Source of the DNA: JAJPJX01 sp964568355
Lineage (GTDB): Bacteria; Acidobacteriota; Terriglobia; Bryobacterales; Bryobacteraceae
Assembly (NCBI GenBank): GCA_964568355.1
Contig: CAZMRK010000585.1
Coordinates: forward strand, 1-19,421
Direction: 5' to 3'
Length of the DNA: 19,421 nt
Numbering within the stretch: the first letter of the stretch is position 1; each line of letters begins with the position of its first letter. A model generated the notes under the pieces. It worked only from the letters and a program-made list of their open reading frames with translations. It was not told where the DNA came from and did not search any database. Of the stretch, positions 7,666 through 14,974 are shown piece after piece. Position numbers and translations under genes: made by a program.

Positions 7666-7706
7666 GGCGTAAAGAAGTCATAGAAAAGCCGTAAACAAAT
7701 CATAAA
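7666..7706 (-). promoter_or_regulatory. Putative tandem KdpE operator: four half-sites at 11-bp spacing
   Basis: Two 19-bp direct repeats, GGCGTAAAGAAGTCATAGA (7666-7684) and GCCGTAAACAAATCATAAA (7688-7706), match at 15 of 19 positions with a 22-bp period. Each is built from half-sites of the form RTARA, starting at 7669, 7680, 7691 and 7702, exactly 11 bp apart. On the minus strand they read TTTAT/TTTAC/TCTAT/TTTAC, like the TTTAT...TTTAC pair at 11-bp spacing that I recall from the E. coli KdpE site. A weak promoter (ATGACT at 7681-7676, 18-bp spacer, TACTCT at 7657-7652) would start just before the Usp-like gene, as expected for activator-dependent transcription. Confidence 0.7.
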
Positions 7707-7712
7707 CACAAG

Positions 7713-7733
7713 CCAAGACAGCGCTTGCCTTGG
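7713..7733 (-). terminator. Hairpin after kdpE, possible intrinsic terminator
   Basis: On the minus strand CCAAGGCA pairs with TGTCTTGG (eight pairs including one G-T) around the loop AGCGC. It lies about 20 nt after the kdpE stop, and a T-rich tract follows (CTTGTGTTTATG). It could end the kinase-kdpE transcript and leave the pump operon to its own KdpE-driven promoter. The T-run is broken by G, so termination may be incomplete. Confidence 0.45.
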
Positions 7734-7752
7734 ATTCTTTAGCGGCGGGGGA

Positions 7753-8451
7753 TCAGCGCGCTTCGGAGGCCACGTTGAAACGGTAGCCGACCCACGGCTC
7801 GGTAGTGATGTACTCGGGATGCTCGGGATCGGCTTCGATCTTGTTGCGCAGCTTCTTGATGAAGACTCGTAGGTATTCCACCTGATCGCCGTAGTCCGGC
7901 CCCCAGACAGCCTGCAACAATTCGCGATGCTTCACGACTTCGTTCTGGTGCTCAGTCAGGTAGCGGAGGAGATCCAGTTCCTTCGGCGTAAGGTGCACGG
8001 TGGCGGTTCCGTTCCATACGGTTCGCGCGTCGAAGTCAATCTGCAGGTGGCCCGCGCTGATCTTTCCTGGCGCCGTTTGCGATGCTGGAACGCGACGCAG
8101 AGCCGCCCGGATGCGCGCCAGCAACTCCGGCGTGCTGAAAGGCTTGGTGATGTAGTCGTCGGCTCCGGCATCTAGCGCGGCAACCTTGTCCGCCTCGGAA
8201 TTCCGAACGGTCAGCATGATCACACCCGCGCTGGTGTCCGAGCGGATCTCGCGGCATGCCGCGAGTCCACCCATTCCCGGCATATTCATGTCGAGCAGGA
8301 CGAGATCGGGCCGGAACGCACGCACTTTCTCCAGTGCTTCTTCCCCTGTCTTGGCATCATCCACCTCGTAACCTTCACCAATCAGGGTCGTCCGCATAAT
8401 GCGGCGGATCTGCGGCTCGTCATCCACGATCAGTACACGACCGGCACTCAT
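7753..8451 (-). CDS. kdpE: KdpE, OmpR-family response regulator of the kdp operon
   Basis: A 232-residue two-domain response regulator. The receiver domain (about 5-118) has the acidic pair DD at 10-11, the phosphorylated D54 in LVLLDMNMPG, and K103 in YITKPFS. The C-terminal winged helix (about 130-228) has the OmpR-type pattern, and its closing segment (EYLRVFIKKLRNKIE, then TEPWVGYRF) is characteristic of KdpE. The ATG overlaps the kinase stop codon as ATGA, so the two are translationally coupled partners. Its probable target is the 11-bp half-site array about 50 nt downstream, ahead of the pump operon. Confidence 0.95.
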   Translation of the reverse strand: MSAGRVLIVDDEPQIRRIMRTTLIGEGYEVDDAKTGEEALEKVRAFRPDLVLLDMNMPGMGGLAACREIRSDTSAGVIMLTVRNSEADKVAALDAGADDYITKPFSTPELLARIRAALRRVPASQTAPGKISAGHLQIDFDARTVWNGTATVHLTPKELDLLRYLTEHQNEVVKHRELLQAVWGPDYGDQVEYLRVFIKKLRNKIEADPEHPEYITTEPWVGYRFNVASEAR

Positions 8452-9851
8452 TTGTCTTCTTCGATCATACGAGGAAGCGTGAGCCGAAAAGTGGTCTCAC
8501 CGGGGTGACTCGATAGGGTCAGGTCGCCGTGATGCGCCCGCGCGATACTATGCGCGATGCTCAGGCCGAGTCCCGTACCGGGTACCTGGTGTTTGACAGA
8601 GGGGCTTCGGTAAAACCTTTGAAAGACCCTCGCCCGATCCGGGCCTTCGATACCGGGACCGCTATTGGAGACCTCGACCGCGGCACGATTTTCGTTCTGC
8701 TCCACTCGTACCGTGATGGATGCCCCCGGTGGCGAGTATTTGAAAGCGTTGTCCAGCAACTGCCGGACCGCCAGCCTCACCAAGCGCCAGTCAAACGCGA
8801 TCCGTACTGGAACATCAGCGACCACGTCTACAGCGCGACCGTCAGCCGCCGCCTGCATCGACGCGACTTCTTCGCGGACAGCGGACGAAAGGTCAGACAA
8901 CATCGGCTGAATCTCGATATGCGCCGTGTCAAGCCGTGCCATCTCGATCGTGTCGTCGATCAGTTTCTGCAAGTGTTCGGTCTCTTCGTCGGCGATCTCG
9001 ATCAATTCGGCGCGCGTCGCAAATGGCTGCTCCGGATTGGAGCGGAGGGATGTCGTAGCGGCCTTTATGGAAGTGAGAGGCGTCTTAAACTCGTGGGCCA
9101 TGGCATCGATAAGAGTGGTCCGCAGTTGTTCGCTCTGGCGGGCAGCCTCCACCTGATGAGCAAGGTCCTGCGCGCGCGCCCGTTCCAGGCCGATCGCGAC
9201 CAGATTCGCGATGCCCTGAAGCACTCCGTCGGACATTCGCTCGCCCTGGATGGCGAGGCTGGCGATCGGCTCGGAACCCAGCCGGACCGCGGTGATGACA
9301 CGGCCGGACACCACATCGACAAAGCCGGTTCCCTGCAGAGCCGAATCGCGGAGTTGATCGTCCAGACCTTCGAAATCGGCCGGTCCGGCCCGATGAAAGT
9401 CACCGCTTCGCCGGTCGTACAGCACTGCGGCTCTCAGCTCGAAAACTTCCGCCAACTTCAGGGCAAGCTGCTTCGGAAACAGTTCATCGTCACGAATCAG
9501 AAGAATGGCCCTGCTGAATGTATACAACCGTTCTACATCCTGACGATGCTGAATCGCCTCGATCTCACGCCGCCTGGCAGAGGCCGAGAGGCGGCTTGCC
9601 AACACGCCTGTGCTCAGAAAGCTGAAGAGCGCAACCCAGTTCTGAGGGTCTGCGATGGTCAGCGTCCCGACCGGCGGAAAGAAGAAAAAGTTGAATGCCA
9701 GCGTCACTACGACCGCGCAGACCACGGACTCCACAAAACCCCATGTCGCGGCCACCACGAGGACAAACAGGAGATAGGCAAACCCGACGGTCGTGGCATT
9801 GACTGGAATGACGCGATACGCGGTAAATGTGATGAGAGCCACGCCTGCCAA
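8448..9851 (-). CDS. KdpD-C-like membrane histidine kinase (DUF4118-GAF-HisKA-HATPase), partner of KdpE
   Basis: This equals the C-terminal half of a standard KdpD without the N-terminal KdpD and Usp domains. An N-terminal DUF4118 membrane region (about 1-90) contains the typical FNFFFFPPVGTLTI segment. A GAF-like domain (about 110-225) is followed by the HisKA box with H253 (MAHEFKTPLTS). The ATPase domain has N368 (LLDNAFKYSPPG), NSGPG at 396-400 and GTGLGL at 425-430. It should phosphorylate KdpE, which it overlaps by 4 nt. The start is uncertain. No ATG exists in frame, and the TTG at 9851 would cut the first membrane helix. The frame stays open upstream past the msrA stop, with CTG codons at 9890 and 9878, so translation may begin there. 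Residue numbers count from the TTG. Confidence 0.9.
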   Translation of the reverse strand: MAGVALITFTAYRVIPVNATTVGFAYLLFVLVVAATWGFVESVVCAVVVTLAFNFFFFPPVGTLTIADPQNWVALFSFLSTGVLASRLSASARRREIEAIQHRQDVERLYTFSRAILLIRDDELFPKQLALKLAEVFELRAAVLYDRRSGDFHRAGPADFEGLDDQLRDSALQGTGFVDVVSGRVITAVRLGSEPIASLAIQGERMSDGVLQGIANLVAIGLERARAQDLAHQVEAARQSEQLRTTLIDAMAHEFKTPLTSIKAATTSLRSNPEQPFATRAELIEIADEETEHLQKLIDDTIEMARLDTAHIEIQPMLSDLSSAVREEVASMQAAADGRAVDVVADVPVRIAFDWRLVRLAVRQLLDNAFKYSPPGASITVRVEQNENRAAVEVSNSGPGIEGPDRARVFQRFYRSPSVKHQVPGTGLGLSIAHSIARAHHGDLTLSSHPGETTFRLTLPRMIEEDK

Positions 9852-9909
9852 AGCAGCGGCGATTCGCGATACATGCAGCCCCGGTTTCAGCTCAGTGCCC
9901 CCGGCTGAT

Positions 9910-9937
9910 ATTTTAGATCGCTGCGCCGATCGGCCAA
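9910..9937 (-). promoter_or_regulatory. Possible sigma70-type promoter for the kinase-kdpE pair
   Basis: TTGGCC (9937-9932) and TAAAAT (9915-9910) are separated by 16 bp on the minus strand, in the 104-bp gap between msrA and the TTG of the kinase. A perfect 10-bp palindrome GCCGATCGGC (9925-9934) overlaps the -35 element. A start near 9903 would fit translation from one of the CTG codons. This is a pattern match only. Read-through from msrA is the alternative. Confidence 0.3.
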
Positions 9938-9955
9938 GCCCCTCCAGGCCGGCAG

Positions 9956-10630
9956 CTACCTCTTGGGTTTGTAGTCGACAAACAGTTCCGGGAATTGCCG
10001 CCGCAGAGCAGCGATTTTCGGGCGATCGCAGACCTGGATATACGGGTTATCGGGATTGTAGTATGCGTAATCCTGATGATAATCCTCGGCGCGATAGAAT
10101 GCCTGAAGCGGCGTCACCTCGGTCACGATCGGTTTCGAAAACACCTTTTGTTGATCGAGCTGCGCGATATATGCTTTTGCCAGCCGCCGCTGCTCCTCGC
10201 TGGTGTAGAAAATCGCGGACCGGTAAGATGGCCCCACATCCGGCCCTTGTCTGTTTAGCTGGGTCGGATCGTGCGCTACCGAGAAGTAAATCCGCAGCAA
10301 CTGACCATAGGTGATGCGGGATGGGTCATAGACTACCTCGACCGACTCGGCATGTCCCGTAGTTTCGGTAATAACCTGCTTATAGGTAGCTGTTTTCGCC
10401 GATCCGCCCGAATATCCGGCTGCGGTGGAGAGAACGCCCTTCACCCGCTGAAATACGGCCTGCACACCCCAAAAGCATCCTCCCGCAAAGACCGCGGTTT
10501 CTTTTCCAGGCTGCCTGGCGGGTGAAACATCGGTGGCTGGCGGCGGAACGGGGATGTTGGCTCCGAAGGCCGTGGTACCTGCGAGCAACAATCCCACCGC
10601 GATATGGCGCAAAGCAACGGGAACAGACAT
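9956..10630 (-). CDS. msrA: Exported peptide-methionine (S)-S-oxide reductase MsrA
   Basis: MsrA reduces methionine-S-sulfoxide in damaged proteins. The catalytic motif GCFWGV places the active cysteine at about C52. Other family segments are present: GYSGGSAKTATYKQV, TGHAESVEVVYDP, FSVAHDPTQLNRQGPDVGPSYRSAIF and FYRAEDYHQDY. Residues 1-24 (MSVPVALRHIAVGLLLAGTT, then AFGA) form a signal peptide, so the enzyme probably acts in the periplasm. The frame opens at a TTG (10636), but GGAGGG six bases before the ATG at 10630 decides the start. It lies 59 nt after the MFS gene. I see no strong promoter in that gap, so it may be read through or independently transcribed. Confidence 0.95.
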   Translation of the reverse strand: MSVPVALRHIAVGLLLAGTTAFGANIPVPPPATDVSPARQPGKETAVFAGGCFWGVQAVFQRVKGVLSTAAGYSGGSAKTATYKQVITETTGHAESVEVVYDPSRITYGQLLRIYFSVAHDPTQLNRQGPDVGPSYRSAIFYTSEEQRRLAKAYIAQLDQQKVFSKPIVTEVTPLQAFYRAEDYHQDYAYYNPDNPYIQVCDRPKIAALRRQFPELFVDYKPKR

Positions 10631-10689
10631 ACGCAACCCTCCCTACTATTTGTATTCTACGGTATGCCCGGATCCCGCGTGCCGCGTGT

Positions 10690-11886
10690 CTACGCACGCA
10701 GCAGGCGATGGAGCGCCAGGTAGCCGGCCGGATACATGACCGCCGTGGCGATCCAGACCGGCGTATACGAGTAGTGTTGAACCAGATACCCGGTTGCCGC
10801 CGTGAATCCGATGCCTCCCAGCGAGCCCATCAGCCCGCAAAGGCCCACAACGCGCGCCACGTCATCAGACCGTACCAGATCGGCCGGAAGCGTATCCAGG
10901 TTGACGCCCCAGCACTGCAAAGCGAATGCGCCCAGGCTGACCGCCACAGTCGCCTGGAACAGATTGCCCGCATAGACGGAAGCAACGCCCGCGGACACAA
11001 CCACGGCGCTTGCGAGCAGCACCCGGCGCCTGGCTTCGAGCACGGGAACGCCTCGGCGAATCAGCCAGCTCGAAACGCTTCCACCTGTCAGCCCGCCGAG
11101 CATCGCCGCGAGAAACGGAATCCACGACACACCTCCAATGGCACGAAGATCGAGATGTCGTGAGTCGGAAAAGAACTTCGGAAGCCAGAACAGGTAGAAG
11201 TACCAGACCGGGTCTCCGAAAAGCCGGCCGATTCCTACCGCCGCCACCTTCCTGGAGCGGAGCAGCGCGCTCCAGGAACTCGGCCCTGCCGGCGCCTTCG
11301 ACTTGACATGCCCGACCGCTGGTTCGGGTTTTCGATAGAAGATCAGCCACGGAATCGTCCATAGCAATCCCGCCGCGCCTGTCCACAGGAACGCCGAGCG
11401 CCATCCAACGGTCAAGGAGATCCAGGCCACCAGAGGCGGAGCAAGGATGGGGCCGATACTCAAGCCGATTTCGAACGTGGCGATGGCGATGCCGCGTCGC
11501 TTCTCTTCGAACCATTCGGCCACTGCTTTGACCCCGCCGGGGATGATGGCGGCTTCGCCGACCGCCAGGGCGGCGCGCGCCAGGCACAGCCCCGTAAGGC
11601 CGCCGACAAACGCGTGAGCGATCTCCGCCAGCGACCACCAGATCACCGCCAACCCCAAGCCCCTGCGCGTGCCCAGCCGGTCAACGAACGCGCCCACGCA
11701 CAAATAGGAGACCGAATAGACCGCTAGAAACGAGTTCAGGATGTAGGAATATTCCAGGCTCGAAAATTTCAGTTCGCGCGCGAGCGTCGGCGCAAGAACG
11801 GAAAGCGCCTGGCGGTCGATATAGTTGATCGTGGTCCCGGCCAGCAGCATCCACACGACCCCCGCGCGGCTGAAGGCCTGGGACAT
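10690..11886 (-). CDS. MFS transporter, probably sugar-acid/hexuronate type (anion:cation symporter-like)
   Basis: A 398-residue inner membrane carrier with about 12 predicted helices. The opening INYIDRQALSVLAPTL and the loop motif FVDRLGTRRGLGLAVIWW are typical of the ACS family (ExuT/GudP-like), as is GEAAIIPGGVKAVAEWF. The helices are split by a basic central loop (YRKPEPAVGHVKSKA). It is the last gene of the five-gene carbohydrate operon, 8 nt after the isomerase. The likely role is uptake of the monosaccharide or sugar acid released by the upstream hydrolase-like protein. The substrate cannot be read from the sequence. Confidence 0.88.
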   Translation of the reverse strand: MSQAFSRAGVVWMLLAGTTINYIDRQALSVLAPTLARELKFSSLEYSYILNSFLAVYSVSYLCVGAFVDRLGTRRGLGLAVIWWSLAEIAHAFVGGLTGLCLARAALAVGEAAIIPGGVKAVAEWFEEKRRGIAIATFEIGLSIGPILAPPLVAWISLTVGWRSAFLWTGAAGLLWTIPWLIFYRKPEPAVGHVKSKAPAGPSSWSALLRSRKVAAVGIGRLFGDPVWYFYLFWLPKFFSDSRHLDLRAIGGVSWIPFLAAMLGGLTGGSVSSWLIRRGVPVLEARRRVLLASAVVVSAGVASVYAGNLFQATVAVSLGAFALQCWGVNLDTLPADLVRSDDVARVVGLCGLMGSLGGIGFTAATGYLVQHYSYTPVWIATAVMYPAGYLALHRLLRA

Positions 11887-11894
11887 GGCGTCAC

Positions 11895-12791
11895 CTACAT
11901 CTGCTCGAGCGCCGCGCGAGCTTGCCGGTAACTCTCGTCCACCTGCTCCACAGGCATACCGTACATCTCCACGTCGACCGTTCCGTTGAAGCCGCTATCC
12001 CGAAGCGCTTCAGACGCCCCGGCGAGCGTCGCCCGATCGCTCTCGCCCAAAGGCAGGTGCCGCACCGAGACCCCATCCGTCCCGCAGACCTGAAGTGTAA
12101 ACAGGCGCGGCCCCAGCTTTTTGATAGCCGCCGGAAGATTCTCCCGGTGAAATGCCGCGTGCGTCACGTCCAGCACACAGCCGAAGCGTTCCGAGCGGCT
12201 TTGATCCCAAAGTCTCAGGAAAGCATCCGAGCTGGCCACCAGCGAATTCGCCCGTGGCTCCAGGCCGAAGCGAACCGAGGCTTTTTCCGCGATTGCGACA
12301 CACTCCAGGATCGCCTCCACGTGGGCCTGCCAAAGACGATCGTAATCGCCCGGAGAAGGGACAAAAAATTCCTCCGCCGGTGCGTGCTGATATTCCTCGC
12401 GATAGTGCGACACCCATTCCGGCGGCCAGTCCGAGCCAATCGTGACCAGCGGAATCGAGAGATCCTGCGCAATGCGAACTCCCTCCTCGAATTGCGCCAC
12501 GCCCAACTTCCTTCGCTCCGGTTCCGCGCTGACCAGGTTCGAGCAACAATGCCAGATGGTGAAATGATTCAGGCGCACCCCCGTACCGGCGCTCTTTGCG
12601 AGCAACCGCGCCACGGCGTCCGGCTCGCGATACAAACACGTGTGCTCGGGCTCCAGGATCTCCAGCCCGAAGTTCCGGAATCCCAGATCCGCTAGACGTT
12701 CCAGACTCCACAGGAATCGTTCCAGGGTGGATTCCAATCCGTGAAACGCAAAGGTGTATCCAGGGGAACAACCGATTTGTTCAGGTCTCAT
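11895..12791 (-). CDS. Sugar phosphate isomerase/epimerase-like TIM-barrel protein
   Basis: A 298-residue protein of the xylose isomerase-like/AP endonuclease 2 superfamily. Strand ends carry the expected metal-binding residues: E178 (RFGLEPRAN), D208, H211 and H215 in CVLDVTHAAFH, and E275 in VDVEMYGMP. Members interconvert or epimerise keto- and aldo-sugars, or act on inositol-type substrates. The particular reaction is unknown here. No signal peptide is seen, so it is cytoplasmic. The start overlaps the preceding stop as ATGA, and the MFS carrier follows by 8 nt, which ties it to a carbohydrate pathway. Confidence 0.85.
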   Translation of the reverse strand: MRPEQIGCSPGYTFAFHGLESTLERFLWSLERLADLGFRNFGLEILEPEHTCLYREPDAVARLLAKSAGTGVRLNHFTIWHCCSNLVSAEPERRKLGVAQFEEGVRIAQDLSIPLVTIGSDWPPEWVSHYREEYQHAPAEEFFVPSPGDYDRLWQAHVEAILECVAIAEKASVRFGLEPRANSLVASSDAFLRLWDQSRSERFGCVLDVTHAAFHRENLPAAIKKLGPRLFTLQVCGTDGVSVRHLPLGESDRATLAGASEALRDSGFNGTVDVEMYGMPVEQVDESYRQARAALEQM

Positions 12792-14974
12792 AGGAGCTCG
12801 ATATGTACCGCTTCGTAGATGGAGACATCCGCCAGGTCAACCGCGAGCCGCCCATCCCGGAAGCGAAAACTCACAGGGGAATTGCGCCGCAGCAGGCGAA
12901 CCGAGCGCGGCTTGCGCGACCGGGGCAGCCGGATCTGCGCGGTGATCTTGGGAACCGGCATATATTGCTCGCGGCTGGCAAGCCCTTTCCACTTGTTGCC
13001 GATATCGCAGAGCAGATGCAGCACCATGTTGTCCGCATCAACGGCTAGTTGCGCATACACCCCCGCCGGTGCTTCCAGATCGTACGGCGCTGGCTCGCCG
13101 GCCAGGTGCTCGATCAGGCGGCGGGTGAAACCGGGCAGGATCTCGAGGTGCGACTCGTAGTAGACCGCCTCGGGGCTGCCCGCCAGATACGCCACTCGCC
13201 CTTTCCCGAAGCTTCGTACGATCAAACCCGGCGAGAGTACCGAGCGCCGCGCCTCCTGCACCGTCCGTCCCGCAACAGAAGCCTCGTCATCGGCTGTGAG
13301 GAACGTGACATCGGGATCCTGGGGCAGCTCGGTCACTCCCGCGGAAAACCGCGCTGCGGCTCCCGGCTCGAGTTTCAAAAATAGATCCGTCAGCCAATCC
13401 GGCGATTCCTTCCAATGCGCTCCGAACACATCCGCCAGGGCAAAATCCCGCCTCTTTTCACCACGCTCGTCATACAGCGAGCTTTCGTACGTCGCCAGGA
13501 GCGCGCCTCCGCTTTCCACGTATCTTCGAAGGACCTCCGCCTGAGCATCGCTGAGGCAGGCGGCGTTGGGCAGGTACACGACCCGATATTGCGCCAGCCA
13601 CTCCGCTGTCAGCCTCCCCTCTCCAAACGGTTCCGACTGCACACGCGCGTCCTGCAGCAGAGCGTAGGCGCCGTAGTAGAAGGCGTTGCTGTACCCGCTC
13701 GCCGAAGATGGCTGGTAGCGATACCAGTCAATCGAGCTTCGCGACGTCAGAATACCGGCGTAACGCGCGGTTCTCAGATTTTGCAGCGTACGCTGGTTTC
13801 GCTCCAGATAGGCAAACGACTCCTTCAGCGGGCCGAGCGCCCCTTCGCTGCGATAGCGATTGTTCACGCCCCAGTAAATCGGCGCGGCTCCGGCCGCGAT
13901 CACGGCAAAGCTCTGGGCGGCAACTTCGCCGCCATCCACGGCCTGTGAATACCACGCACCCAGGCGCTTCGCTCGCAGATGATCCGTACCCGAAAGGTGA
14001 GGCGTGCTGACATAGCTCCAAAGACGCTTGCCGGTGGTTTGCCCCAGCAGCAGATGGTACATTTTGTTCGTAATCGGCCCTGGCCGGGATTCGAACATGA
14101 ACGCATCGCACACCTCGGCCAGGGGCGCCGAATATCCCCGCGTGAACAGGAATGGCGTCAGGTTGAAAATCAGCGGAATATCCTTTTCCGCCAGAACAAT
14201 CTGCCGCACCTCCCGCATCAGCTTCTGCGCCACATCGATCGAGAACCATTCGTAGTACTCGCGCTCGGCTGCGCGGCTGAGAGCCGCGCCGGCCACCGGC
14301 AGATCCTTGCCCCGATCCCGCCGGTACGCCGCCTGGCAAAACCGGCAATAACACTTCTGGCTGGACATATAAGGATAAGGACCATCGAAGTAGATGCCAT
14401 CGATGTCATAGTTCCGCACGATTTCGCGGACATAGGCTTTGATCCGGTCCTGCATCGGCGAGAGCAGGCAGGCTTGCAAAAAGCGCTCCGGCCGGTCCAG
14501 CGAGAACAGGGTCGAAGTAGTCGGCCGGCCTTTTTCGTCGACACCGATCCACCCGGCTACCTCGCCCTCGGTATCTTCCGGCCACACCGCAACGTTTACC
14601 GCCACATAAGGGATCACGCGCAGGCGCCTGGCCCGGCAGGCCTCGATCGTTTCGCGGAACAGATCGCGGCCGGCCAGGTCCGGATGATGCGGATAGTAAT
14701 GCGTCGGATAGAGGGCATAACGCGAGATGGCGGGAAAACGGAGCGCATCGGCCCCCATCGCCGCCGTGAGTTCTGCCAGCCTCTGTCCGGTACACTCCAG
14801 GCGCGGATAGAAAGGCGGCACGTAGCCTTCGGCCAGCACCAGGCGCGAGGTCCGCAGCCAGGGAAATTTATCCTTGCCGTGTGTTGCCGGCGGCGAGCCA
14901 AGAGCGGTTGCAGCCAGTGCCGATTGCAGGAATCTTCTCCGCGGAAGCAGATAAGGCAAGTGTAGTTCCCCCAT
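12788..14974 (-). CDS. Tat-exported glycoside-hydrolase-like protein (GHL6/beta-galactosidase trimerisation type)
   Basis: A 728-residue protein. The N-terminus LPRRRFLQSALAATAL (twin arginine at about 12-14) is a Tat signal, so it should fold before export. Residues about 40-330 look like a TIM-barrel hydrolase domain. NYDIDGIYFDGPYPY (D190, D192, D197) resembles the acidic motif of hypothetical glycosyl hydrolases, and KCYCRFC (C208, C210, C213) is a cysteine cluster often seen next to it. Residues about 400-640 resemble the Rossmann-like trimerisation domain of GH42 beta-galactosidases (YVESGGALLATYESSLYDERG; SFGKGRVAYLAGSPE). The C-terminal part is beta-rich. The start ATG overlaps the receptor stop by one base (TAATG). 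Catalytic activity and substrate are not established. A non-catalytic member is possible. Confidence 0.8.
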   Translation of the reverse strand: MGELHLPYLLPRRRFLQSALAATALGSPPATHGKDKFPWLRTSRLVLAEGYVPPFYPRLECTGQRLAELTAAMGADALRFPAISRYALYPTHYYPHHPDLAGRDLFRETIEACRARRLRVIPYVAVNVAVWPEDTEGEVAGWIGVDEKGRPTTSTLFSLDRPERFLQACLLSPMQDRIKAYVREIVRNYDIDGIYFDGPYPYMSSQKCYCRFCQAAYRRDRGKDLPVAGAALSRAAEREYYEWFSIDVAQKLMREVRQIVLAEKDIPLIFNLTPFLFTRGYSAPLAEVCDAFMFESRPGPITNKMYHLLLGQTTGKRLWSYVSTPHLSGTDHLRAKRLGAWYSQAVDGGEVAAQSFAVIAAGAAPIYWGVNNRYRSEGALGPLKESFAYLERNQRTLQNLRTARYAGILTSRSSIDWYRYQPSSASGYSNAFYYGAYALLQDARVQSEPFGEGRLTAEWLAQYRVVYLPNAACLSDAQAEVLRRYVESGGALLATYESSLYDERGEKRRDFALADVFGAHWKESPDWLTDLFLKLEPGAAARFSAGVTELPQDPDVTFLTADDEASVAGRTVQEARRSVLSPGLIVRSFGKGRVAYLAGSPEAVYYESHLEILPGFTRRLIEHLAGEPAPYDLEAPAGVYAQLAVDADNMVLHLLCDIGNKWKGLASREQYMPVPKITAQIRLPRSRKPRSVRLLRRNSPVSFRFRDGRLAVDLADVSIYEAVHIELL

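Noticed and set aside
8529..9908. Plus-strand ORF of 459 codons
   Set aside because: It is antisense to the sensor kinase, whose catalytic motifs are intact. The translation lacks domain patterns, and the openness is explained by GC-rich third positions on the other strand.
10637..10689. Possible msrA promoter (TAGAAT near the middle of the gap)
   Set aside because: No acceptable -35 at 16-18 bp. The ACGCGG direct repeat there gives no hairpin with a T-run either.
13979..14965. Plus-strand ORF of 328 codons
   Set aside because: Antisense to the Tat-exported hydrolase-like gene. Low-complexity Arg/His/Gln composition typical of a shadow.
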